From: SIG672 sp045580325
GTDB lineage: Bacteria > Bacillota > Clostridia > Oscillospirales > CAG-272
Direction: 5' to 3'
Length of the DNA: 30,119 nucleotides
Assembly (NCBI GenBank): GCA_045580325.1
Contig: JAZNNR010000030.1
Span: 1 to 30,119 of the forward strand
Shown here one piece after another: positions 1-10,500 of the stretch. Each line of letters opens with the position of its first letter. Position 1 is the first letter of the stretch. The position numbers were made by a program, and so were the translations under genes. The notes beneath the pieces were generated by a model. The model ran no database searches. It had not been told where the DNA came from and saw only the letters and a list, made by a program, of their open reading frames with translations.

Positions 1-3000
1 TGAATCCTGCTCCCCAAGCGTCATATGCACCCATTTCCCAAAGCTGTAAGTGGCCCCAGTCATTGATAAATGCCCAGTAGTAGCTGATGTCAGTATCCCA
101 GTTACTTGTCGTCGTCAGGTCGCCGTCAATATCCGTGAAGCTAAATACGATACCGTTTCTGTGGTCTTTATCGCTATTTGTATTATCACTGATAACGAAC
201 GTAGCTTCAACTCTGTTGGTTTTGAGTGTATCATCAAAGAGAAGGAAGTTGAAGGCAGATCCTGCAGGAACTTTAATAGCTCCGTTCTCTTCATCCCAGA
301 TTATTCCGTTTACAAAATGAGGATTAAGAAGATTGCCCTTATAATCCATGCAGTTTTCGTAAGAAGTGGGTATATAGGAAGGATCTCGGAATTTTGCCGT
401 CAGGCTAAGCGTTTCGAGTGCTGTGAAGCTATATACCGCATCGTTAGAAACCTTTTCATTTCCAACATACCAGCCGAGGAAATTATATCCCTGGTTTGCT
501 GTAGCTGTAACGGTTACACTCGATCCGTAATCATATATTCCTGCGCCGCTGACCGTTCCGCCCGCTTCGGGTGTCGCGTCAATCTTTATTTCAGCAGTAT
601 CGACAAGACTGTATTTAAGATCGTATCCGTTTCCTGTCTTGTCTTCGATGTCCTGCTTTTCATTTGTCTCGGGAACGTCCCAGTAAAGCATAATATTACT
701 GTCGTTTACGTCCGGTCCGTTCTTATAGTCGTTCATAACCTCCGCGGCTGTACGAACGTCCGAATATACCGCAAAGTCGCCAAGGACACGGGTAGGTGCC
801 GAATGTGCGGGATCTCGTGCATCTCCGCCGAAATAGAATTCTGTATTCGCCAGGACCTTATTTGCATCGGGTGCGGCGACATTTTCCCTTGTGGCTTTCA
901 GCTCGCCGTTAAAGTAGAAGTAAACATTCTTAGCTGTCAGGTCGTGAACGATAGTAACGTGTACCCATGTGTTAACAGGAACAGTCGCACCTGTTTCCCA
1001 CGCTGTTGCACCTATCCAGTCGTTAAGGTATGCAAGGCGAACAAATCCGTTTTTACCCTCTTGGAAGTCAATTCTGATACCGTTGGGGTTTTGCATCGAA
1101 ACGTTACTGAAAATGATGTTGTTAAGTGCCTGATTAGACTCTGCAGGGAGATATGCCCACATTTCATATGTCTGCGGAACAACGTCAAAGCCCTTGCTTG
1201 TGGAATAAGACTCTTTCGAGCGGTCCAAGACGAGTAGACTGTTGTATTCAAGATCAACTTTATTACTACTCTCGTCTTTAATATCCTGTCCCTTGCCCGT
1301 CTCGGGAATATCCCAATAGAGCATAAGGTTTGCATCGTTTACGTCGATACCGTTCTTGTAAGACGCTGCAATCTCGTCTGCACTGCGAACGTCCGAATAA
1401 GCCGCGAAATCGCCGAGCACACGAGGCTCTGTATTGCTTGAAGGATCATGTCCGTCTGCACCAAGATAGAAGGTAGTATTTGCCAAAACCTTCGCGGGAT
1501 CGGGTGTAAAGCCCAGATCTCTGGTTGCGCCAAGTACGCCGTTAAAGTAGAATTTAACCTCTCTGGTTGCTATATTATGTGTGATGGCAACGTGAGTCCA
1601 GGTGTCCGCGGAAATGGTAGCTCCTGCTCCCCACGATACAGCCTGCGCCCAATCACCGAGATAGGAAAGACGGATCTCTCCGAATGCGTTTTCCTTAATG
1701 TCAATTCTTATACCGTTATTATTTGCTGCATTACAGTTTCCGAAAATAACGTCAGATTTCAGATCACTAAGCAGTACGGCAGGGAGATATATCCACATCT
1801 CGTAGGTCTGCGGGATAGCGTCAAGACCCTTTACAGTGGAATAAGATTCCTTTGTACCGTCCATAACGATATTCGAGTTGTATTTCTTAATATCGACACC
1901 GTTTCCGCTTATATCTTCTATATCTCTGTTCTGATTAAACGAGGAAATGTCATAAGCTGCAAGAAGATCTGCATCGCCCAAGCTTGCACCGTTCTCAAAG
2001 TCGCTCTTGATCTCCGCGTCTGTACGCACGTCGCAGTAGAGCGCAGCATCGCTGATGACACCTGCAAACGATCCCGACGCGCCGAACTTAGAATGTCCGT
2101 CCTCGCCGTCGCTTCCGAGATAAAGCGTGCTGCTCATATTACTAAATGCAGGCAGCGCAAATCCGTCCGCGCTCATTTCACTTGCAAATACGCCGTCAAT
2201 ATAACATTTGATCTTGTTATTTGCTACGTCGTGAGTAACTGCAAGGTGATGCCAACCGTCGTTCCATATGCGCACGGGATTAACTGTAGGACGGCTTGAA
2301 TCGGGCTCAATGGGGAATGTGTATGTCTTCTGTGTACCTTCATTTACGTACTTAAGGCTGATCTGTCCCCAAGGCAAGAGCTCAAGTGCAAAGTAAGAGT
2401 TTTTACCTTTCTCTCGGTTGCCGAGAATAGAACCACCTGTTTTAAATGCGTCGAAGTCCTTTACGTTTACCCAAGCTTCATAGGTAGCGGGAAGATCGCC
2501 GAGCTTATCCTCAGACTTATAATAGCCGTCGGGGTGTGAAACTCCTGACGTTTTCACTTCCTCAAATTCAACGCCTGTTCTTTCGGGCACTGCGTCCTTG
2601 GCATCGAAGTCAAATTTTATATCTGCGTTTCCTTCGTAGAAATATTTACCGTGAACGGTCGCATAATATGCTATATTTGCAAAACGTCCGTCGGCTGTGA
2701 AGTTCATAATCGCAATATTTCCGAGTCCGCTGAGCTGCCAGGGAGAATTCTGGTTATTGATAAGAACCTGATAAACCACGTTTCCGTTAACACCGACTAT
2801 CGGTGTTGTGAGGATCTGGTCGGACTGTGTATGACCGCAGACGATCATATCTATATTCGCGTGTCTGCTGAGGCACTTATCCCATATATAATCGGGGTCA
2901 AGGTATGCAGGATTATACATACTCGGCTCAGCCGCAGACCCTACGGTAAGCATTCTTCCATCACCGCTTAGCCACGCGTGTGTTGAAACTATAACGCGGT

Positions 3001-4312
3001 GGTTGGGGTGCTCGGAAAGGACCTTATCTGCCCAGTTAAGCACGTCTCTGTCGATACCGAAGTCGAGATTCAGTATCATATAATCAACGTTGTTATTTGC
3101 TTTGAAGCAAACGTATGTATTGGTAGAGGAATTCGTTTTATAGAATCCGCCGTTTTTACTAACGTGCTCGTAGTAGGCTGTTCCCTGTCCGAAAATGCTG
3201 TTAAAGATCGCGGGATTACTTACCGAATCGTGATTACCTCTTACAACAGTGTACGGAATTCCTGCTGCATCAAGGCGTCCGTATTCTTCCTTTACCAGCT
3301 CCCATTCGCCAGCCTTACCGTCGCCTGACATATCGCCAAGTCCGATAACGTACTGTATATTCTTTGAATTTCTGTTTGCAATAACGTAATCAAGGATTGC
3401 TTTACGCTTTTCGGCAGCAACTGTCGTATAGAAATGCGTGTCGGGAAGCAAAACTATCGAATAAGCATAGTCCTTGTCTTCCTGCGCGCGAATGGCGTCC
3501 ATTTCAGCTTCGGTAATGAAGGTGCGGTTATACTTCATATCATATCCGTTACCGCTTGCGTCCTTAATGTCCTTTTCCTTATCGTCTTCGGAGATCTGAT
3601 AATAAAGCATAAGGTCATCGTCGCCTGCGTTTACGCCGTTCACGTAGTTACTGCTTACCTCGGTAGCAGTACGCATATCGCTGTATACCGCAACGTCGCT
3701 TATCTTTATATCACACATTGCCTTACCGTTTGCTACGTGTGCGTCGCTGAGCAGATAAAGAAGAGTATCTAAATTCTGGTTAAGTATAGGAGCGCTGTCG
3801 CCTGCGCCAAAGTCAGCCTCACCTCTATACACTCCGTTTACGTAGAGTAATACCTTATTTGTTTCATCGTTCAAAACGATAGAAACGTGAGTCCACATAT
3901 CTGCGCCCAACCAATTTCCGAACAGCTTTTCATAGCATCTTCCGTCAGAATATCCGATGGACAGCTTAGGGCGTCCTTCGGGCTCTATAGAAAGAGTGAA
4001 CCAGTCGTTTGTGTTGGTAGATGCACCGATTTCGGCATAGGTACTAAGTACAACGCCGCTTGCAGTGCTCCATACGTTCTCAGGTACATAAGCCCAGAAC
4101 TCAAAGGTTACAGGTGCTTTGTCGAGTCTTTTGTCGGTAACGTAATAACCCTCGGGGTAGGTTGCGTTTTCCCCGAGCTTATTTTGCGTTGTTACGCGGT
4201 CAATGGAGATGCCCGTTCTTTCGGTGCTTGTGGTAGCTGTTACTGCCAAAAACATCGAAACTATCATCGAGAAAACGAGCAGGCACGAAATCAGTTTTTT
4301 AAATGTTTTCAT
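1..4312 (-). CDS. Giant secreted LamG/metallophosphoesterase protein A (C-terminus beyond the window)
   Basis: The reading frame is open from an ATG at 4312 to base 1 (about 1437 codons, no stop), so the 3' end lies outside. The start follows AAGGAGAG, five bases upstream. Residues 1 to about 27 are a signal peptide, with probable cleavage after AVTA. A LamG-like domain (about 40-275) precedes a calcineurin-like metallophosphoesterase (about 283-570) with D291-T-H293, G326-D327, GNHD at 359-362 and GHTQ at 493-496. The usual last His of GHxH is Gln496. Three further LamG-like domains follow (about 575-795, 803-1005, 1020-1225), then an InlB B-repeat ending in GWY (about 1245-1310) and the start of a beta-sandwich module with SYYWAF. 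It is the paralogue of the upstream gene at 4531-10923. The likely role is an extracellular phosphodiesterase or phosphatase with carbohydrate-binding domains. The substrate is unknown, and the altered motif leaves activity uncertain. Confidence 0.85.
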   Translation of the reverse strand, partial: MKTFKKLISCLLVFSMIVSMFLAVTATTSTERTGISIDRVTTQNKLGENATYPEGYYVTDKRLDKAPVTFEFWAYVPENVWSTASGVVLSTYAEIGASTNTNDWFTLSIEPEGRPKLSIGYSDGRCYEKLFGNWLGADMWTHVSIVLNDETNKVLLYVNGVYRGEADFGAGDSAPILNQNLDTLLYLLSDAHVANGKAMCDIKISDVAVYSDMRTATEVSSNYVNGVNAGDDDLMLYYQISEDDKEKDIKDASGNGYDMKYNRTFITEAEMDAIRAQEDKDYAYSIVLLPDTHFYTTVAAEKRKAILDYVIANRNSKNIQYVIGLGDMSGDGKAGEWELVKEEYGRLDAAGIPYTVVRGNHDSVSNPAIFNSIFGQGTAYYEHVSKNGGFYKTNSSTNTYVCFKANNNVDYMILNLDFGIDRDVLNWADKVLSEHPNHRVIVSTHAWLSGDGRMLTVGSAAEPSMYNPAYLDPDYIWDKCLSRHANIDMIVCGHTQSDQILTTPIVGVNGNVVYQVLINNQNSPWQLSGLGNIAIMNFTADGRFANIAYYATVHGKYFYEGNADIKFDFDAKDAVPERTGVEFEEVKTSGVSHPDGYYKSEDKLGDLPATYEAWVNVKDFDAFKTGGSILGNREKGKNSYFALELLPWGQISLKYVNEGTQKTYTFPIEPDSSRPTVNPVRIWNDGWHHLAVTHDVANNKIKCYIDGVFASEMSADGFALPAFSNMSSTLYLGSDGEDGHSKFGASGSFAGVISDAALYCDVRTDAEIKSDFENGASLGDADLLAAYDISSFNQNRDIEDISGNGVDIKKYNSNIVMDGTKESYSTVKGLDAIPQTYEMWIYLPAVLLSDLKSDVIFGNCNAANNNGIRIDIKENAFGEIRLSYLGDWAQAVSWGAGATISADTWTHVAITHNIATREVKFYFNGVLGATRDLGFTPDPAKVLANTTFYLGADGHDPSSNTEPRVLGDFAAYSDVRSADEIAASYKNGIDVNDANLMLYWDIPETGKGQDIKDESSNKVDLEYNSLLVLDRSKESYSTSKGFDVVPQTYEMWAYLPAESNQALNNIIFSNVSMQNPNGIRIDFQEGKNGFVRLAYLNDWIGATAWETGATVPVNTWVHVTIVHDLTAKNVYFYFNGELKATRENVAAPDANKVLANTEFYFGGDARDPAHSAPTRVLGDFAVYSDVRTAAEVMNDYKNGPDVNDSNIMLYWDVPETNEKQDIEDKTGNGYDLKYSLVDTAEIKIDATPEAGGTVSGAGIYDYGSSVTVTATANQGYNFLGWYVGNEKVSNDAVYSFTALETLSLTAKFRDPSYIPTSYENCMDYKGNLLNPHFVNGIIWDEENGAIKVPAGSAFNFLLFDDTLKTNRVEATFVISDNTNSDKDHRNGIVFSFTDIDGDLTTTSNWDTDISYYWAFINDWGHLQLWEMGAYDAWGAGF
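640..1905 (-). repeat. Tandem LamG-like domain repeats in protein A
   Basis: Two consecutive LamG-like domains (about 1905-1300 and 1250-640) are recognisably related at the DNA level with a period near 630 bases. Each begins with a KESYST segment, followed by P-Q-T-Y-E-M-W, and ends with YSDVR and a DLxY segment. This points to internal duplication of a carbohydrate-binding module. Confidence 0.75.
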
Positions 4313-4352
4313 AAAAACTCTCCTTTATTATTTTTTATGCCTAATCACCGTC

Positions 4353-4381
4353 AGTATAGCACTAATATACACATTTGTCAA
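4353..4381 (-). promoter_or_regulatory. SigA-type promoter of protein A
   Basis: On the minus strand there is TTGACA (4381-4376), a 17-base spacer and TATACT (4358-4353). TG precedes the -10 by one base, giving an extended -10. It lies about 40 bases upstream of the ATG at 4312. The spacer is nearly identical to that of the promoter at 10966-10994, which suggests the two giant genes are expressed alike or duplicated together with their promoter. Confidence 0.85.
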
Positions 4382-4429
4382 GAAAAACATCAAAAACTTA
4401 ACAAATTTAACTAACAAATTCGCATAAAT

Positions 4430-4463
4430 AACAGCCGCACTCCTTTTAAGAAGTGCGGCTGTT
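4430..4463. terminator. 12-bp hairpin, probable terminator after protein B
   Basis: A perfect 12-bp inverted repeat (4430-4441 with 4452-4463, core GCCGCACT) with a 10-base loop lies about 70 bases past the stop at 4531. On the minus strand it is followed by TATTTATG, a weak U-rich stretch. On the plus strand it is followed by the better T-run TTTGTGTTG. It may work in both directions. Its core recurs at 26784-26812 after protein C. Confidence 0.65.
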
Positions 4464-4530
4464 TTGTGTTGTTTATTTGATTATTGTCCTGCCAGTGATT
4501 ATAATTACATCAAAAATCATATGCTTGCAA

Positions 4531-7500
4531 TTACTGCGCCGCTGACTCCGGAACTATAATCTTAAATATTGTGTTTGCAACCTCTTCAGTTGAAAGAGTA
4601 ATTTCAACTGTATTGCTTGTGGAATGATCATTTTGTGATATATTAAAGGCTCTTTCAGTATATGTGCCCCACCATTCCTCATCGATTATAATTCTTACCA
4701 TGCTTACGTTGTCAGGTCTTGTTCCTGTGTATTCCCAGCCTTCAGGACGGTATCTCCAGCCTTCAGCAATTTCAATAATTGAACCAACAGGAAGCTCCTC
4801 TTTTGTGAACTTCTTTGTAGCCATAAATCCACGCGCAAACGCACTTGATGTATTTTCCCAAATATCGCTGCCCGCAGTATTATAGTAGCTTGCCGCAGTA
4901 AGTCCCATCTGGCTGGCTGTCAACTGAACGTATCCCTCGGGAATTACGCCAACATTTGCCGAATCATCATACGGAGCCACAGGGTACAGCGAATCAGTTA
5001 CTGCAAAAGGAGTTTTAATTGCATTATTTACGCTTTCTATTGCTGCCATAAGCTCGTAACTATCCATATCAGATGGTCTGTTTGTAGAATTGTCAATCGA
5101 AAGACCTGTAAGTGCTTTCATATAGGTCATTGCTGCGATGTATTGACCGATATTAGACAGGTGGTATCCATCACGAGTCATATCATCTATAAAGGATGTT
5201 CTTGTGTTTTGAACAGCTGTTCCTGACGGAATTATGATGTCTATCTTGTCATTCGGTAAAATATGTGTATTAACCGCATTAACTATTGCATTATACATAG
5301 TCATTTGGTCATTGTTATAGTGTGCGAAATGCTGATGTGTTGAGTCCTCATCGTATGCCCAAGTCATGTGCCAAGCAAATGTCGCATTTTGATCAAGCGA
5401 TCTAACTATGCTCATAAGCTCGACAAGGTCGGGATATGTGTCTGCAACTCCGCTATATCCACTTGCCTGCTGGAAGGTAATAAAGTCCCAATCGTCGCTT
5501 GTTACTGCTGTTTCAATTGATACCCCTTCTACTGACGTCCACGTGCCATTTGTATTTGTGTAATACCTGTATGCGTTACTGTTATTCCTTGCGTTTGCCA
5601 AGTGAGTTTCAAGTGTGCAGCCACCTATATACATATTACCGAGAGTAATGTTTTTAACGCCTGCATCCTGAGCTACTTGATAAAGATACTGCATTGCATC
5701 TACTGAAAAACTGTTACCGATTGCCAGAATCTTAAGTTCTCCATCAGCTTGCCATTTCGGTCCGAGTACTACACTCGAGCTTCCGGTTTCGTAATCATAG
5801 TTTGCTATGTACTGCCTGAGGAGTATAACGTCTTTCATATTGATCTTTCCGTCGCCGTTTGCGTCAGCTCCAGCCTCAACGTTTTCGCCCGAGGTGTTTG
5901 TATCGTAATCGAATTTCGTGATATATTTTCTCAGCAGTATAACGTCGTCCATATTGATCTCGCCGTCGCCGTTAGCATCGCCGTAAATAAATTCCACAAC
6001 TTCGGCAGCAAACTTTGCAGTAAGCTGGCGGTCTGCCTGTGCTGTGAAGGTAAGTACCTTGCTAGAAGAAACGAGTTCACCGTTTTCATACCAGCCTTCG
6101 AAGACATATCCATCAGCAGGTGTTGCTGTAAGAGTTACGCTTGCACCAAACTCGTATTCGCCTGCGCCTGTAACTGTTCCGCCTTCGGTAGAATCAACAG
6201 TAATCTCTACTTTTTCAGGAGTTGCGAGTGCGCCGCCTGCTATGAAGGATGTAACGGTATGTGCGTGTGAATAACCGCCACCCTCAGTGTTAGCCCAGCT
6301 TCTCATAAGCACACCGTAGAGGTTACCTGTGAGAGGTTCAGCGAGTTTCTTTTCAATACGGAGTTCTCCGTTTGCAAATACCTTAATGTTACCTTCTGCA
6401 TCCCATTCAACTGCAAGTGTAACATCCTTGGAGAGATCAACAGAACCACCTGTTGTATAATTCTGCCAGCTCTTACCTGCGCCCATTTGTATAAGCTGTA
6501 CTTCACCGTAACCACTGACACATGCCCAGTAGTAGCTTACGCCAGCATCGCCCATACCAAAGGTCTTGTCGCCATCGATATCCGTAAGAGCGAATACGAT
6601 ACCGTTTCTGGTGTTGCCGTCGTTGTTATGCGGAAGGTTTTTGAAGGTAGCTTCTACTCTGTTTACTGCGAGAGCATTATCAAAGAGAATGAAGTTTTCC
6701 ATCGCACCCGGTGCCGGCTTAATTGCGCCGTCTGCCTCTGTCCAAGTATTGCCGTTTACGAAGTAAGGATTAAGAGGATTGCCTTCTGCGTCCTTAGGAA
6801 CAGTATACGTTACCTTTTCAAACTTTGCTGTAAGAGTAATATTTTCTTCTACTATGAAGGTGTATGTTGCATCTGCAGAAACCTTTGTTGTGCCGTTATA
6901 CCAGCCGGCAAACTTGTAGCCTGTGTTCGCAGTTGCTGTTACAGTTATGCTTGCACCTTCGGCAAAGGTACCGCCGCCTTCAGCTGTTCCGTTTGCTTCG
7001 GGTGCTACAGTAACTTCATATGTGTTCTTACTGAACTTAGCAGTAAGGTTGCAATCTGCTGTTACTTTGAATGTATAAGTTGTATCTGAAGACTTAAGCT
7101 CTTCGCCATCATACCAACCAACAAAGCTATATCCTGCGTTAGCTGTTACTGTAAGAGTTGCCGTAGCGTTGAGAATGTAGTCGCCTGCGCCTGTAACTGT
7201 TCCTGCATCTGTAGGATCGACAGTAACACTTACTGTTGTATCAGGAATTGTGAGTGCGCCGCCTGCTACATAAGATGTAAGAGTATGCTTGTGTGCGAAA
7301 CCGCCATCCGCAGTATTAGCCCAGCTTCTCATAAACACACCGTAGAGATTACCGTTAAGAGGAGATGCGTCTTTAGCTTCAATAGCGAGAATTCCGTTTG
7401 CAAATACCTTGATGTTACCCTCGGCATCCCACTCGGCTGCAAGTGTAACACCCTGCGCAGCGTCAATGCCGAGTGTCTCAAGGCTAACTTCATCGGCAAG

Positions 7501-10500
7501 CCAAGCCCAGTTCTGTTTTGCACCCATTTCGGCAAGTCCCAGCATATTTTGACCGCTGACAAATACCCAGTAGTAGCTCAGGTCGGTTCCGGAATAAGAA
7601 GCGAATGTAGCGTCATTGTCTATGTCTGTAAGAGCAAATACAATACCGTTTCTGGTGTTTTTATCGCCGTTGATTGCAATTTTGAGTGTTCCTTCTACTC
7701 TGTTGTTTGCGAGAGGAGTATCGAAGAGAAGGAAGTTTTCCATCGCACCCGGTGCCGGCTTCAGACCGCCGTTGTCGTCAAACCAATAATTTTCGTTTAC
7801 AAAGTAGGGGTTAAGAAGGTTTGCTTCACCGTCTACGCAGTTTTCATACGAGTCGGGAATAGAAGGTCCTTCGGATTCAGCCCATATTAACTCTTCGCCT
7901 GCTACGAGTGAAGTGTAGTAGGTATTAACGAGAGAAGGATCAGAAGCGTAGTTATAGTGCTTAACTGCATACATACCGTAGAGATCACCTGTAAGAGGTG
8001 TAGGGTCTGTAATATCAAGTACAAGCTGGTCGTTTGCGTACATCTTAATGTGTCCCTGATCGTCCCATTCAGCTGCAAGTCTGACGCCCTCATCGGTATT
8101 GATGCCGTACGAGTTGATGTCAGCTGCCGGGTTGCTAAGCCACTGCCAGTTGCCGTATTTACCCATTTCGATAACTTCAAGGGCACCCCAGTCATTGATA
8201 AATGCCCAGTAGTAGCTTACGTCGGTGCCTGTCGGATTGAACATTCCGTCGCCGTCGTGATCTGTAAGAGCAAACACAAGACCCGATCTCTTGTTGCCGT
8301 CGCCGCCGTTATCAGCGCCACCCTTGTTATCCTTGACAACTATTGTAGCTTCAATTCTGTTGTTTGCAAGCTCATTGTCAAAGAGAAGGAATCCCTTGGC
8401 GATCTTTTCGGGAAGGAATACTTTTCCGCTATTATTATCCCAAATTACGTTGTTTACAAAGTAAGGATTCAGAACGTTTCCTGCTGCATCCTTGAAGTTG
8501 TCATAAACAGGGAGGCTAGACTCGGGCGTGCCGGGTATGACAGGTGTAGATGTAACCTTTTCACCTGCTACGATCGATGTGTAATATGAGCCTGTGTCAT
8601 TACTAGCAACGCCTTTAACCGAACGAAGTCCGTAACCGGTGCCTGTGAGAGGAGTACCGGGGTCTTTAAGATCGTGAATAAGATCACCATCTACGTATAC
8701 CTTAATATTGCCTGCGTTGTCCCATTCAACTGCAAGTGTAAATTCATCTGCAACAGCCGAAACGTCTACTCCGCCTGTTCCACCGCAGTTGTTATCGGGA
8801 TCTGACATAAGCAACCAATCTGACATTTTGTAAACTTCTATACAGTTCCATGCATTGACGAACGCCCAGTAGTAATTTTTTCCGTCTTCAGAAACAGCAA
8901 ATATAATACCGTCTCTTATGTTACCTCTACTTGTAAGCGCAGTTTTATGAGCTGCTGTGCTGGTAGATATAGTAGCTTCAACTCTGTTCTGATCAAGTTC
9001 ATTTTCAAAACGGAGCAGACTATGGTTAACGCTGTCCTTAAGGTAAAGCTTACCGTCCACAGTTGTCCAGTTCGCGTTATCTGTAGAGTTGGGAACGAGA
9101 GGTGTTCCGTCTGATTCTATGAATTTGTTAGAATCACCGAAATCAAGGCTGATCTCTGTGTTCTTTTCGTAGTAGTATCTGTTGTATGTTGTTGAGTAGT
9201 ATTCTATCTTCGCGTGGTTACCGTCCTCGGTGAAGTACATATATGCAATAAGACCGAGTCCGTTGTATCCGCCGCTGGCAACGCCAAGATCGGAGCTCTG
9301 GCTGTCTATAAGCAACTGATATACGAGGTTTCCGTTAGTTCCAGTTGCGTTCTCTACAAGAATGTTATCAGAATGCATATGACCGCAGACGATCATATCG
9401 ATATTGGAATGCTTTGCGAAGTAGTCGTCCCACATCTGCTGAGGGTCGATATTAGCAGAATTATAGTCGCTGGGGATGCACGAATCGCCTTCTTCAAATC
9501 TCGTTCCGTCACTGTTCATCCAAGCGTGCATTGTAACCATAACACGACGGTCGGGATGTGCTTCTATAACGTCGTCAGCCCAGTCAAGAACCTTGGTATC
9601 CTTAATACCCCAGTCAAGACAGAGTATCAGGTATTTAACGCTTCCGACTTCAAAACGAACGTACGCGTTAGTTGCAGAGTTTGTATCGTAGAATCCGCCG
9701 TTTGCTGCAACGTGCTTATAGTACTCGGAATCCTTACCGAACGTCTGGTCAAGCATAACCTTATCGGTTGTGTAAATATCGTGGTTTCCTCTTACAAGGG
9801 TATAGGGAATTCCTGCAGCATCAAGAAGATCATACTGCTTTTTCACAGCATTCCATTCCCACTGCGCGTCCTTGTCTGTAATATCTCCGACACTGACAAC
9901 GTACTGAAGATTCTTATCTTCTTTGGTATCGATAATGTGGTCGAAAATAGCGCCGAGCTTATTCGGGAATCTGTTTGTCATATACTGAAGGTCGGGAAGG
10001 AATGCTATTGAATAAGTATATTCGTACTCATCCTTCGCGCGAATTTCATTCATTTCAGCTTCAGTAAGGAAGGTGCGGTAAAAGTTCATATCATAACCGT
10101 GTCCGCTTGCGTCCTTAATGTCCTTATTCTGATTTGCAGAAGATATCTGATAATAGAGAATAAGGTTGGGGTCGGTAAGGTCAGCGCCGTTTTCATAATC
10201 GTACTTAACCTCTCCGCCCGATGCAGCGCGAAGGTCGGAATACAGCGCAACATCGCCGAGGATTATGCCGCTATCGAGCGCATGGCTGGTACCGCCGATA
10301 CCGTCGCCTGCAAGATAAACAGGGTTGTCGAGTGCAGAGGCATCAAGTTCAAGGAGACCCGCTCCCTTACCAACCTTTTCAAATGTATCCCAACCGCCTT
10401 CGCCGCCGGCGTCAATAAAGCACCAAACATGTCTGTTGGCTTCTCGTGTGTCGTGTCCCATAACGACGTGAGTCCACTTATCTGCCGGAATTACGCCTTT

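Noticed and set aside
50..2299. Plus-strand open frames of 395 and 283 residues at the left edge
   Set aside because: Both lie opposite the LamG-like domains of protein A, which is continuous in frame with recognisable domains. No recognisable domain or start signal on the plus strand.
1..4312. Suspected pseudogene or frameshift in protein A
   Set aside because: Checks of frame at 4312, about 3440, about 2836, about 1793 and 2-30 all agree, and domains run on without break, so it is an intact frame cut only by the window edge.
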